Part shown: piece after piece, positions 46,446-55,306 of the stretch
Layout of the letters: every line of letters begins with the position of its first letter
How positions within the stretch are numbered: the first letter of the stretch is position 1
Assembly: GCF_003574655.1 (NCBI RefSeq)
Contig: NZ_QNUM01000002.1
Coordinates: 124,001 to 188,000, forward strand
DNA length: 64,000 nucleotides
Direction of reading: 5' to 3'
From: Cohaesibacter haloalkalitolerans
GTDB lineage: Bacteria > Pseudomonadota > Alphaproteobacteria > Rhizobiales > Cohaesibacteraceae
Notes under the pieces: generated by a model
Told to the model about the DNA's origin: nothing
Database searches by the model: none
Seen by the model: only the letters and a program-made list of their open reading frames with translations
Translations under genes and position numbers: made by a program

Positions 46446-47102
46446 TTACAGCAATGGCTCCAGTACTTTGTCGAACTCCTCATTCGACAGGGCTCCAATA
46501 TGCTTTTCGCCATTCACGAAGAAGGTTGGCGTTGAGTTGATTCCGAATTCCTTCTGACCACGTTCCCGCACTGCTTCAATGGCGTCCAGCAATTTATCGT
46601 CAGAAACGGCTTTCTCAAAGCTTTCCTGTGAAAAACCGGCCAGTTTGGTCAGGCGCTGCAGATTGCCTACCGGATCATCGGTGAAGGCCCAGTTGCGCTG
46701 CTGGTCGAGCAGCAGATCGATCATTGCCAGCGCCTTGCCACCGGGGGTGCGGCGCGCCAGCATGGCACCGGCGGTGGCCAGTGGATCAAGCGGGAACTCC
46801 CTGAGGATGAAGCGCATCTTGCCGGTGTCGATGTATTTTTCCTTCAGATATTTGAAGGTGGTGCCGTGAAAATGCGCACAGTGGCTGCAGGTCATCGAGA
46901 AATACTCGATCACGGTGATCGGAGCCCCTTCTTCACCGAGGGAAATCTCTTCGAGATCAACATTTCTCTTGAGCATTTCTTCGAGCGGATAGGATTCAGC
47001 AGCAGCAGGTGCTGCCATTGCAAGGGGAAGAGCCGCCAGGGCAACGAAGCCAGCTGTTGCTTTTGCGCCGGTAATCAGGAAGTCTCTACGGTTCAAAGCC
47101 AT
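46446..47102 (-). CDS. DsbA-type thiol:disulfide oxidoreductase (Tat-type signal)
   Basis: A 218-residue periplasmic thioredoxin-fold protein. The N-terminus has a twin-arginine-like motif NRRDFLITG and a long hydrophobic run, cleaved near PAAAES. The active site is TCSHC (Cys72-x2-Cys75), and the cis-Pro loop is STPTFFVNG. Such proteins (DsbA/BdbD-like) oxidise or isomerise disulfides in envelope proteins. The dsbA-smc adjacency is common in Hyphomicrobiales. AAGGAA precedes the ATG. The 198-base spacer towards smc has a GC-rich stem and a short open frame (46201-46434) that I do not call. Confidence 0.9.
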   Translation of the reverse strand: MALNRRDFLITGAKATAGFVALAALPLAMAAPAAAESYPLEEMLKRNVDLEEISLGEEGAPITVIEYFSMTCSHCAHFHGTTFKYLKEKYIDTGKMRFILREFPLDPLATAGAMLARRTPGGKALAMIDLLLDQQRNWAFTDDPVGNLQRLTKLAGFSQESFEKAVSDDKLLDAIEAVRERGQKEFGINSTPTFFVNGEKHIGALSNEEFDKVLEPLL

Positions 47103-47316
47103 GGTGTAGTTCCTTAAGAGTTGCGATTTGGATCGTTGGGGACAGTTGCCAGATTTTAGCGAAAAAGCCCCGGCAGTCCTGTTACTTGTCTTACCCTATC
47201 CAATCACATTTTGGCGATGAGAGGGCAAGCTGCGACGAAATGCCATTCGTTACAAAATTGTAATTTTCACTTCTTCGAAATTACTACATATTTTCAAGCC
47301 TTTTACGGGCTTGTGG

Positions 47317-47943
47317 TCAAAGTTTGCGCGCGACGATGAAGCGCACCTCCGACGCTTTGGGGAAGGTGCAGGATTCCAGAATCTCGAAGCCCTGCGCCTG
47401 CATCAGCAGTTCCAGTTTCTCGGCTGAAATGTAGCTGACGTGAGGCGCCTTGCCGAACCATTGCATGATGGTGATCGGTATACGCAGCAACCCGTGCCTG
47501 CCGGACAGGCAAGCTGTTTTGGAAATCAGAACCCCGCCGGGTTTGAGCAGCTTGTGCATGCGCTCGAGCGACGCCGGGATATCTTCCAGAAGATGCATGA
47601 AGTTGAAGGCCCAGATGCCGTTATAGGGGGCGTGTTCATCAATGGCCGGGGCAAGAATGTCACCGTGGATGAAATCCACATTGGTCACGTTCTGGTCCTT
47701 TGCCTTCTGCCTGCCGATCTCGATCAGGCGGGACGAGATGTCACTGGCCCAGATGTGCCCCACGTGGGGCGACAGCAACAGCGCCGTGGAGCCGGAACCG
47801 CAGCCCAGCTCCAGCACCTTGTCATCAGGCTTGAGATAGAGGCGCGTGCGCTCCATCGTCTTTTCATAGGCCTCGACATTCTTGATCGGCCTGGCAGCAT
47901 AGGTGTTGGCCATGGCGTCCCAGAACTGCTCCGACGTCGGCAT
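47317..47943 (-). CDS. Class I SAM-dependent methyltransferase, UbiE-like
   Basis: A 208-residue methyltransferase with motif I VLELGCGSGSTALLL, motif II IWASDIS and a post-I acidic residue. It then has DFIHGDIL and FNFMHLLEDIPASLERMHKLLKPGG (motifs IV-VI), the typical Methyltransf_11/UbiE-like order. Substrate unknown. ATG 47943 is selected because GAGGAG lies 7 bases upstream. A longer frame upstream (to 48048) would include four 13-bp repeats and is rejected. It stands between the dsbA/smc pair and ohr, and its relation to them is unclear. Confidence 0.82.
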   Translation of the reverse strand: MPTSEQFWDAMANTYAARPIKNVEAYEKTMERTRLYLKPDDKVLELGCGSGSTALLLSPHVGHIWASDISSRLIEIGRQKAKDQNVTNVDFIHGDILAPAIDEHAPYNGIWAFNFMHLLEDIPASLERMHKLLKPGGVLISKTACLSGRHGLLRIPITIMQWFGKAPHVSYISAEKLELLMQAQGFEILESCTFPKASEVRFIVARKL

Positions 47944-47962
47944 AGGGCATCTCCTCATCATT

Positions 47963-48014
47963 CCCTTGCAAAGGGCCCTTGCAAAAGGCCCTTGCGACAG
48001 GCCCTTGCGACAGG
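47963..48014. repeat. Four tandem copies of a 13-bp repeat
   Basis: Copies CCCTTGCAAAGGG, CCCTTGCAAAAGG, CCCTTGCGACAGG and CCCTTGCGACAGG lie end to end, 20 bases upstream of the methyltransferase start (minus strand), in its 5' leader or promoter. The first unit is itself a near-palindrome (CCCTTGCAAAGGG). Thirteen bases is not a multiple of three. Confidence 0.9.
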
Positions 48015-48280
48015 TTGCCAGTGAAACAGTCACAAAAGACCGGGCCACCGCAGTTTTCTCACTGCTTGTCAGGAGGCTTTCTCCGGCTTTGAGGCACGCC
48101 TCAGCCTGCAGGGATTGTTGGTTCTATCTTACATGGTAATACCTAGAGGAAAAACAAAGACGTTTGCGCAATTCTCATGAAAAATGGCGCTTCCTGTGGC
48201 CAGGTGCGCCATTTCACGCATTCTTGATCAAGAGCACCACTGGCGTCGCAAGCCAGCCTCCGCTGAGGATCGTTGTTCGC

Positions 48281-48700
48281 CTACTTTGCCGAGACGGTCA
48301 CTTCGATGTTGTCGCGGGTGGCGTTGGAATAAGGGCAGACCTGATGAGCCTTTTCCAGAAGGGCATCTGCAGTTGCAGCATCAAGATCCTTGAGATCGGC
48401 GACCAGATCAACTTGCAGGGCAAAACCGACACCCTTGTCGTTCGGGCCGATGCCGACAGTTGCCGTGATGGTCGGGTCGACCAGCTTGACCTTGTCCTGC
48501 GAAGCAACCAGTTTCAGAGCACTGAGGAAACAGGCTGCATAGCCGGCTGCGAACATCTGCTCGGGGTTTGTCCCCTCACCGCCTGCACCACCCAGTTCCT
48601 TCGGGGTCACCAGAGTGACCTGCAACTGGCCGTCTTCTGATCTGGCAGATCCCTCGCGGCCACCGGTTGCCGTAGCGCTCGTGGTATAAAGAGTTTTCAT
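48281..48700 (-). CDS. ohr: Organic hydroperoxide resistance protein Ohr
   Basis: A 139-residue OsmC/Ohr-fold peroxidase that reduces organic hydroperoxides with lipoylated protein as reductant. The two catalytic cysteines are Cys57 in AACF and Cys122 in VCPYSNA, with the Ohr-type Glu/Arg context (GTNPEQMFAAGYAACF). Length and motifs are classical. It lies 138 bases downstream of ohrR on the same strand. Two copies of a TAGTTATCGC-type box lie in the gap, consistent with control by OhrR. Confidence 0.95.
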   Translation of the reverse strand: MKTLYTTSATATGGREGSARSEDGQLQVTLVTPKELGGAGGEGTNPEQMFAAGYAACFLSALKLVASQDKVKLVDPTITATVGIGPNDKGVGFALQVDLVADLKDLDAATADALLEKAHQVCPYSNATRDNIEVTVSAK

Positions 48701-48755
48701 GGGCTCGTCCTCTCCTCTATTGATGTGTGTCTGATAGCGATCATCTGACTATTAT

Positions 48756-48770
48756 TTATTGCGATAACTA
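48756..48770. promoter_or_regulatory. Putative OhrR operator, site 1
   Basis: TTATTGCGATAACTA lies 56-70 bases upstream of ohr. In the opposite orientation it reads TAGTTATCGCAATAA, matching the core TTATCGC of two other boxes near ohrR. The assignment to OhrR is inferred from position and repetition. Confidence 0.5.
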
Positions 48771-48823
48771 TTTGGGCGCTGTTTTGCGTTCTGCGCCCCA
48801 CGTTCATAGCATTAGCGCACATT

Positions 48824-48841
48824 TAGTTATCGCGCAAACTA
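48824..48841. promoter_or_regulatory. Putative OhrR operator, site 2
   Basis: TAGTTATCGCGCAAACTA overlaps the ohrR stop codon and shares its core TTATCGCGCAA with the box upstream of ohrR. Confidence 0.5.
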
Positions 48842-49276
48842 TTTTTGAGAATCGAGCAGATTTTTTCGCAACCCTTCCAGTTTGGCTTTCAGATCGATGA
48901 GTTCCGGGAACGACATGCCACAGGCTTCCGCCACGCAAGGGGCGACCTTCGATGCGGGCTGGCGCAGCGCCTCGCCTTTTTCCGTCAGGCTGATATTGAG
49001 TGCACGTTCGTCCTTTTCATCGCGGACACGCTTGACGAGGCCATCCTGCTCCAGCCGCTTGAGCACCGGGGTCAGTGCGCCGGACTTCTGACCGAGCCGG
49101 CAGCCGATATCCTTGAGACTTACCCCGTCCTTCTCCCACAGGATCAGCATGATGAGATATTGTGGATAGGTCAGCCCGAGTGGCTCCAGCAGCGGCTTGT
49201 AAAGCTGGGTCATGGCAAGGGAGGCCGAGTACAGAGAAAAACAGAGTTGCCGGTCGAGTGGCATGATATCGGTCAT
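48839..49276 (-). CDS. ohrR: MarR-family organic-peroxide sensor OhrR
   Basis: A 145-residue MarR-type winged-helix repressor. The sensing cysteine characteristic of OhrR is present near the N-terminus (LDRQLCFSLYSAS, Cys12). The HTH and wing region is IGCRLGQKSGALTPVLKRLEQDGLVKRVRDEKDERALNI (recognition helix SGALTPVLKRL, wing DEKDERA). Oxidation of the Cys by organic peroxides is known to release OhrR from DNA and to induce ohr. It is followed by ohr in the same direction. A box TTGTTATCGCGCAACGTAA lies just upstream. Confidence 0.93.
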   Translation of the reverse strand: MTDIMPLDRQLCFSLYSASLAMTQLYKPLLEPLGLTYPQYLIMLILWEKDGVSLKDIGCRLGQKSGALTPVLKRLEQDGLVKRVRDEKDERALNISLTEKGEALRQPASKVAPCVAEACGMSFPELIDLKAKLEGLRKNLLDSQK

Positions 49277-49290
49277 GGCGCGTTCCTGAT

Positions 49291-49309
49291 TTGTTATCGC
49301 GCAACGTAA
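49291..49309. promoter_or_regulatory. Putative OhrR operator, site 3 (autoregulation)
   Basis: TTGTTATCGCGCAACGTAA lies 15-33 bases upstream of the ohrR start and shares TTATCGCGCAA with site 2. Autoregulation is usual for this family. Confidence 0.5.
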
Positions 49310-49391
49310 TCATGCCCCAGTCCGTTGACAAGGTGTTCTTAAGTGGGCCATGCACCCGTCACCCGGGGACCGGAACATTTTCGGGGAATCG

Positions 49392-49940
49392 TCAGTTGCG
49401 GGCCAGAACCGCATGGCCAAGACGACGCAGGGCGGCAGCCATCTTGTCGTCTTTCACTCCTTCGATCTGATGCTCAAGGGCATCTGCCTCGCTCACCGTC
49501 AGGGCGCGCAAGGGATCTGGACGCCGCGACGGTTTGGCGTGAACCGGGCGCTGCAATATCTGGATGCGATCGATGGCAGGATAGCCGAAATAGGCATTGA
49601 CCCGCTGGATGATGGTGGCCTGTTCATGTTGCAGGAAAACCGACTGGGCACCCTCGCAATGCAGCACCAGGGTACCGGGCCTGAAGCCTTCGGATTCATC
49701 CCGGCGAGGCCAGCGGATGCGCTCCGGCTCGGTGCATTCGGCAAATTGCGGGCCGACAATTTCGCCCCAGAAGCGCAGGATATCGGAAGACGCAAAACCC
49801 TGTTTGCGACACAACGGGGTCAGGGATGACCCGATGACATCGCGCAGCTGTACCGCACTCTTTCTCTGATAGCGGCGATTGGCGGCCTCGAAAGAGCGCT
49901 GTGCCGATTGCCTGTCGTTGCTGTCTTCTGTTTTCTTCAT
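49392..49940 (-). CDS. DUF721 (DciA-like) protein
   Basis: A 182-residue protein with a DUF721 domain in its N-terminal 110 residues (AVQLRDVIGSSLTPL, then FWGEIVGPQFAECTEPERIRW, then LVLHCEGAQSVFLQHEQATII). DciA proteins of this family load the DnaB helicase in many bacteria lacking DnaC. In alphaproteobacteria the gene commonly sits between mutY and dsbA/smc. Here it is in the same direction but separated from both by other genes. The role in helicase loading is inferred from the family. Confidence 0.82.
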   Translation of the reverse strand: MKKTEDSNDRQSAQRSFEAANRRYQRKSAVQLRDVIGSSLTPLCRKQGFASSDILRFWGEIVGPQFAECTEPERIRWPRRDESEGFRPGTLVLHCEGAQSVFLQHEQATIIQRVNAYFGYPAIDRIQILQRPVHAKPSRRPDPLRALTVSEADALEHQIEGVKDDKMAAALRRLGHAVLARN

Positions 49941-50301
49941 GCCAACAGCCGATCCTGTTTACCCGACTGATTAACCAATGACGCTGCGGGCCTTGTGCCC
50001 CATCTGAGGGATGCCTAGAACTCGCGTGGTCAAATTAAGCTGATTTGCGAAGTTAATCCAGATTATCTACGCAAAAATAGTGAGATAGAGTAAAGATTGC
50101 GGCAATTTTACGGTTAACTTCATGCAGTTGCTGGCATTTTGTGAAGAAGCGACAGTAAAGGCGGCCCTCGGCAACCACAGGAAATCGCACCGGTTGCCTC
50201 GCCTTTTCTCTTTCAAGGTGGGGTTCCACGACAACATCCTCCTCGACATCTGGCTGAAGAGGCGCCCGGCAGTTCTTTCAGTCCGCTGCAAACTCACCTC
50301 G

Positions 50302-50316
50302 TTAACCATTTGTTAT
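50302..50316 (+). promoter_or_regulatory. CtrA-like box 1 upstream of ccrM
   Basis: TTAA-N7-TTAT (TTAACCATTTGTTAT) has one mismatch to the CtrA consensus TTAA-N7-TTAA. CtrA controls ccrM transcription in Caulobacter and relatives. The call is by consensus only. Confidence 0.5.
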
Positions 50317-50385
50317 CTATAAATTTTCGGTCTTTTCTAAAGTCCTGGATCAAATTGCTTAAAAAGGACAAGTTGCGCTATTCGC

Positions 50386-50400
50386 TTAACCACCGGTTTA
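50386..50400 (+). promoter_or_regulatory. CtrA-like box 2 upstream of ccrM
   Basis: TTAA-N7-TTTA (TTAACCACCGGTTTA) lies 80-94 bases upstream of the ATG; the second half-site differs at one base from the consensus. Confidence 0.45.
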
Positions 50401-50476
50401 CCATGTTGGCTCAGGATGGAGGTAGACGGAAGGGTCTTCGAGTGCGTTTCCTTCCAGATGTAGTTCAGTTGAGTAG

Positions 50477-51607
<1,131 letters not shown>

Positions 51608-51794
51608 TGGCCCTTGCCCGTTTCCGGCGGACCAGTTGGCCCGCCCTCAAGGTTTAACCAAGGAGATGTTCTGAGTTCCGGTTTTTCGGTGAAATCCTGA
51701 TCAAGATCCAATGTCGCCTGCCTTGAGTTTTGCGTAGCAGGCGGCGGAGGCTTGCTCTGACCCAGTTTGCGACCTCGTGATTTTCACCCAACTG

Positions 51795-51819
51795 AAGGCG
51801 GCCTGATGGCCGTCTTTTT
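51795..51819 (+). terminator. Intrinsic terminator downstream of ccrM
   Basis: A stem AAGGCGGCC/GGCCGTCTT with a TGAT loop and one G-T pair, followed by a T-run. It lies about 190 bases after the ccrM stop. Confidence 0.75.
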
Positions 51820-51877
51820 ATTTGGGCGGCAGGCTTTGAGATGATTTGCTTTTAAAGAAGCCCCGGCGCAGTGAGGC

Positions 51878-52753
51878 TCACAGCCGTTTTTCGAAGAACA
51901 GATCCGGATAGGGATCTTCATTGAAACGTTCAATCTCGCTCCAGCCGAGCTTGTGATACATGGCCACGGCGTCGCTCAGGACGCTGTTGGTATCAAGCCT
52001 CAGGCAGGCGATGCCGAGGTCCCGCGCCTTGGCTTCGGCTTCCCTCATCATGCGCTGGGCAAGGCCCATGCCACGGGCGGTGGGGGCAATCCACAGCCGC
52101 TTCAGCTCCGCATATCCCTTGTCGGTTCCCTTGAGGCCGATGCAGCCGATGGGCATCCCGTCCTGCATCGCCAGCAGGAAGGCTCCGCGCGGATGCTCCA
52201 TGTCCCTAGCTTCGGGATCGGCAGACAGATTGACGTCAAAGCCACTCTTGAGGCGCCTTGCCAGCTCAGCGTAATAGGCTTCAAGGCAGACAATGGCTCG
52301 TGGATCAAGCGGCGAGACGATCTCGATGGTCGTGCGCTCAAAGCCAAGGGCAGTGGCGACAATATCCATAGCCTGCAACAGCACCTCCGGATGCGGATGG
52401 CGGGCAACAATGTCTGCTGCCTGCTTGTCCGACAGGGCTTCATAGGCGGCAAACTCCGCCGCGCCAGCCTCCGTCAGGGCGACCGAACGGCGACGGGCAT
52501 CGGTCTCACTGCTTTCAACGGTCACCAGCCCCTCTTCTTCCAACCCGCGCAACAGGCGGCTCATGAGGCCGGAGTCAAGCCGCAGATAGGCGCGGATTTC
52601 CCCGATGTCGGAGATGCCCCGACCAATGGCATTGAGAACCCGGGCCGGTCCCAGCGGTCGCCCCCTGCCCAGAAAAGACGCATCCAGCACCCCGGCCTCG
52701 GTGGTGACGGCACGATGAAAACGACGGGTGCGCGCTATCGGATCTGACAACAT
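51878..52753 (-). CDS. MarR-GNAT fusion protein
   Basis: A 291-residue protein. Residues 1-145 are a MarR-type winged helix (ARVLNAIGRG, then LDSGLMSRLLRGLEEEGLV, then the wing ESSETDARRRSVALTEAG). Residues 150-291 are a GNAT acetyltransferase with the acetyl-CoA loop LWIAPTARGMGLAQRMM and C-terminal MYHKLGWSEI. Such fusions could couple acetyl-CoA-dependent chemistry to gene control. Substrate and operators are unknown. ATG 52753 is preceded by AAGGAG; the open frame to 52810 is likely leader. Confidence 0.85.
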   Translation of the reverse strand: MLSDPIARTRRFHRAVTTEAGVLDASFLGRGRPLGPARVLNAIGRGISDIGEIRAYLRLDSGLMSRLLRGLEEEGLVTVESSETDARRRSVALTEAGAAEFAAYEALSDKQAADIVARHPHPEVLLQAMDIVATALGFERTTIEIVSPLDPRAIVCLEAYYAELARRLKSGFDVNLSADPEARDMEHPRGAFLLAMQDGMPIGCIGLKGTDKGYAELKRLWIAPTARGMGLAQRMMREAEAKARDLGIACLRLDTNSVLSDAVAMYHKLGWSEIERFNEDPYPDLFFEKRL

Positions 52754-52927
52754 ACCCCAACTCCTTGCATTGTTCTTCCTGTTCGCGACGCTTAATAAGC
52801 TGAGCTTCATCTGAGCTTCGCGAATTTACCTGACTTTAGTCAGAAATATTTTCAAGTGCAATGGGGGTAGCTGAGAGATCAACCAAAAATGAAAGAGCGA
52901 ATGGAGAGCAAAGGGACGTATGCCGCC

Positions 52928-53278
52928 TTAAAGCCCTTCCCCGCGCCCCTCCGGTCCGGAATAGGCCCGTTCGACGCGGGCAACGCGCAACTCGTAATGC
53001 TCGTACCATCGCTCGATGCCGAGCTGCTGTGCCATCAGATGCTCGGCATTGCGCTTCCAGTCGATCATGCTCTGCTCGTCCTGCCAGTAGGAAACCGTGA
53101 TGCCGAAGAGTGCGCCGTCGCGGGTGCTTTCCGCTCCGAGGCAGCCGGGCTGTTGCAGAGCAAGACTGGCCATGGCCTCCCCCATGGCTTCATAGCCATC
53201 ATGCTGCGGCTTGAGCCGGTTGGAAAAGATCACCGCGTAATAAGGTGGCTCCGGGGTCTTGGCGAAACGGTCAGTCAT
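52928..53278 (-). CDS. Antibiotic-biosynthesis-monooxygenase (ABM) domain protein
   Basis: A 116-residue ferredoxin-like ABM-family protein. The fold is recognisable from YYAVIFSNRLKP (first strand), MASLALQQPGCLGAESTR, and ITVSYWQDEQSMIDWKRNAEH (the typical W-x-D-x-x-x-x-x-W region). Members include heme oxygenases and small aromatic oxygenases; no cofactor residues are apparent here. It follows the GNAT gene by 78 bases in the same direction. Function is unknown. Confidence 0.75.
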   Translation of the reverse strand: MTDRFAKTPEPPYYAVIFSNRLKPQHDGYEAMGEAMASLALQQPGCLGAESTRDGALFGITVSYWQDEQSMIDWKRNAEHLMAQQLGIERWYEHYELRVARVERAYSGPEGRGEGL

Positions 53279-53356
53279 CTTGTGGCTCCATGGTTGGGGT
53301 GAAGCTTCGCATGCTCTTGGCAGGTGCCCGATGGCATAGACAGACAAGCCCAGATG

Positions 53357-53836
53357 CTAATGCGCCTGACCAACTGGCTTGCGCATCGTGATGGATGTCG
53401 GACGGTTATAGCCCGGGTGAGCGGTCTCAAGGGTTTTGACAAAGCCGAGCGCAGCAAAGATCCGATGGTTTTCAACGAGTTCGATACGGGTCTGCAATTC
53501 CAGCGCCGTATAACCGAGGCCCTCGGCCCGTTGCTCGGCAATTTTCACCAGCGCCCGCCCCAAACCATCGCCGCGGGCGTCGGCCGATACAGCCATCTTG
53601 CCCAGATAGAGACAATCGGGTTTGCCCGTAAGGAACACACAGGCCTTCACCGGGGAACCGATCGACCAGACTTCGCCAATTTCGCATTGGCGGGCGATGT
53701 CTTCAACGGTCAGATGATGCATGGAACTCGGCGGATCGATGCGCCCGTCCATATAGGCAAAGGCCTCATGGATGAGCGCCAGAATCTCGCCAAGAGCGGC
53801 ATCTCCGGGGGCGTGCTTGATTGGATTCAAGGTCAT
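53357..53836 (-). CDS. GNAT family N-acetyltransferase, coupled to mutY
   Basis: A 159-residue GNAT protein. The acetyl-CoA site is KMAVSADARGDGLGRALV (R-G-x-G-x-G/A), and the C-terminal NHRIFAALGF is the typical motif B. The start codon overlaps the mutY stop by four bases (ATGA), so the two are translationally coupled. The substrate is unknown. Confidence 0.85.
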   Translation of the reverse strand: MTLNPIKHAPGDAALGEILALIHEAFAYMDGRIDPPSSMHHLTVEDIARQCEIGEVWSIGSPVKACVFLTGKPDCLYLGKMAVSADARGDGLGRALVKIAEQRAEGLGYTALELQTRIELVENHRIFAALGFVKTLETAHPGYNRPTSITMRKPVGQAH

Positions 53837-54939
53837 GGGGTGAACTCCACCACTTTGCGGAAGACGGTCGGCAGGGCCTCGCCCCTGATCTGGTCCGGTG
53901 TCGACCACCAGCCCCGAGCAAGCGGCGCCTGCGCTTCACACGTCGTTTCATAGATATCGAGCTCAAGATGAAAGTGGGTAAAGGTATGGGTGACCTGCCC
54001 CAGTCTCTTGTGAAAGGGCAACCCTGCCGGGGCGGCGGCACGCGCGGTTTCCGGATCGAAGCGCTCGCCTTCCTTCTTGTCGAACCAGTCCGTGGTCGGC
54101 ACTGCCGTCATCGAGGCAAGCAGTCCCTTGTCCGGACGCTTCTGAAGCCACAGGGCGCCATCCGGTCGGCGAATGAGGAAGGCCGCACCACGTCGGACCG
54201 GTTTGTCTTTCTTGGGCGCCTTGACGGGATAGCGCTCCATATCGCCCACCATCTCGGCTTCACAGGCGCCACTGAAGGGGCAGAGCGAACAGGCGGGCCT
54301 CTTGGGGCTGCACAGGCTGGCGCCCAGATCCATCATCGCCTGCGCGAAATCGCCCGGACGGTGTGCAGGAGTCAGCTGCGCCATCCTCTCTTTGATCGGC
54401 TTCTTGGCGGCAGGCAAAGGTTCATCAATCCGGTAAAGGCGCGCGATGATCCGCTCGATGTTACCATCGACCACCGCCACCGGTTCATCAAAGGCGATGG
54501 CGGCGATGGCCGCGGCGGTATAGTCGCCGATGCCCGGCAGCGCCTTGAGGGCTGCGGCACTCTCGGGAAATCGTCCGCCGTGATCGGCAACGATGGTGCG
54601 GGCGCATTTGTGCAGATTGCGGGCACGGGAATAATAGCCGAGCCCGGCCCATGCCTTGAGGATGTCCTCCTCATCGGCAGCCGCCAGATCGCCAACCGTT
54701 GGCCAGCGCGCCAGAAAGGCGGTGAAATAGTCTTTGACAGCGCCGACAGTGGTCTGCTGCAGCATGATCTCACTGAGCCAGACATGGTAGGGCTCAGGCA
54801 GCACACCAACCGCAGCATCGGCCGGGGACGTGCGCCAGGGCAAGGTCCGGTGATGCCTGTCATACCAGGTCAAGAGAGCGGAGGCCTTCGGGGCATTTAC
54901 CGTCCCGGAGGCACGCTGGAGCGCGGTGCTGTCGTTCAC
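53833..54939 (-). CDS. mutY: A/G-specific adenine glycosylase
   Basis: MutY removes adenine misincorporated opposite 8-oxoguanine. The 368-residue protein has the HhH-GPD fold: catalytic Glu in SEIMLQQTTV, GIGDYTAAAI (HhH) and the catalytic Asp in VAVVDGNIERI. The [4Fe-4S] ligands are spaced C-x6-C-x2-C-x5-C in LCSPKRPACSLCPFSGAC. A MutT-like C-terminal domain (FLIRRPDGALWLQKRP) recognises 8-oxoG. It precedes the GNAT gene with a 4-base overlap. Confidence 0.95.
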   Translation of the reverse strand: MNDSTALQRASGTVNAPKASALLTWYDRHHRTLPWRTSPADAAVGVLPEPYHVWLSEIMLQQTTVGAVKDYFTAFLARWPTVGDLAAADEEDILKAWAGLGYYSRARNLHKCARTIVADHGGRFPESAAALKALPGIGDYTAAAIAAIAFDEPVAVVDGNIERIIARLYRIDEPLPAAKKPIKERMAQLTPAHRPGDFAQAMMDLGASLCSPKRPACSLCPFSGACEAEMVGDMERYPVKAPKKDKPVRRGAAFLIRRPDGALWLQKRPDKGLLASMTAVPTTDWFDKKEGERFDPETARAAAPAGLPFHKRLGQVTHTFTHFHLELDIYETTCEAQAPLARGWWSTPDQIRGEALPTVFRKVVEFTP

Positions 54940-55306
54940 TTTGGGGTCACCTGTCTTGTTCTACCCATGGAGAATCGGATTTTCCCTTAGTGTGACCATT
55001 TCTCCTCGGGCAAATCAAGCGTTGCCCTATGGAGAGCGATGGGCATGGCCAATGCCAGCCCCAGCCCAGCCCCAGCCATAACCAGAGCTTTATTTGATAT
55101 TCATTTTTACTATAAATAAGGAAGATAACTTATACATAAACCACTACATTCAGATGTAATATTGGTAATAAAATCTCCTACTTACGCAAATAATACAATC
55201 AATTACATTTTTTTAACTTGTGCGGACCAAAATTTTCACAAAATCGCAAGTAGGTTAGTCTTCAACAAAGCAAAACATGAAGAAACCTTTTCAACAGGGA
55301 CCAGTC
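54940..55306. other. 367-bp gene-free interval upstream of the second chemoreceptor
   Basis: The proximal 230 bases are AT-rich. Short direct repeats of CCAGCCC(C) type lie at 55054-55077, next to the mutY promoter side. I see no RNA gene. Confidence 0.45.
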
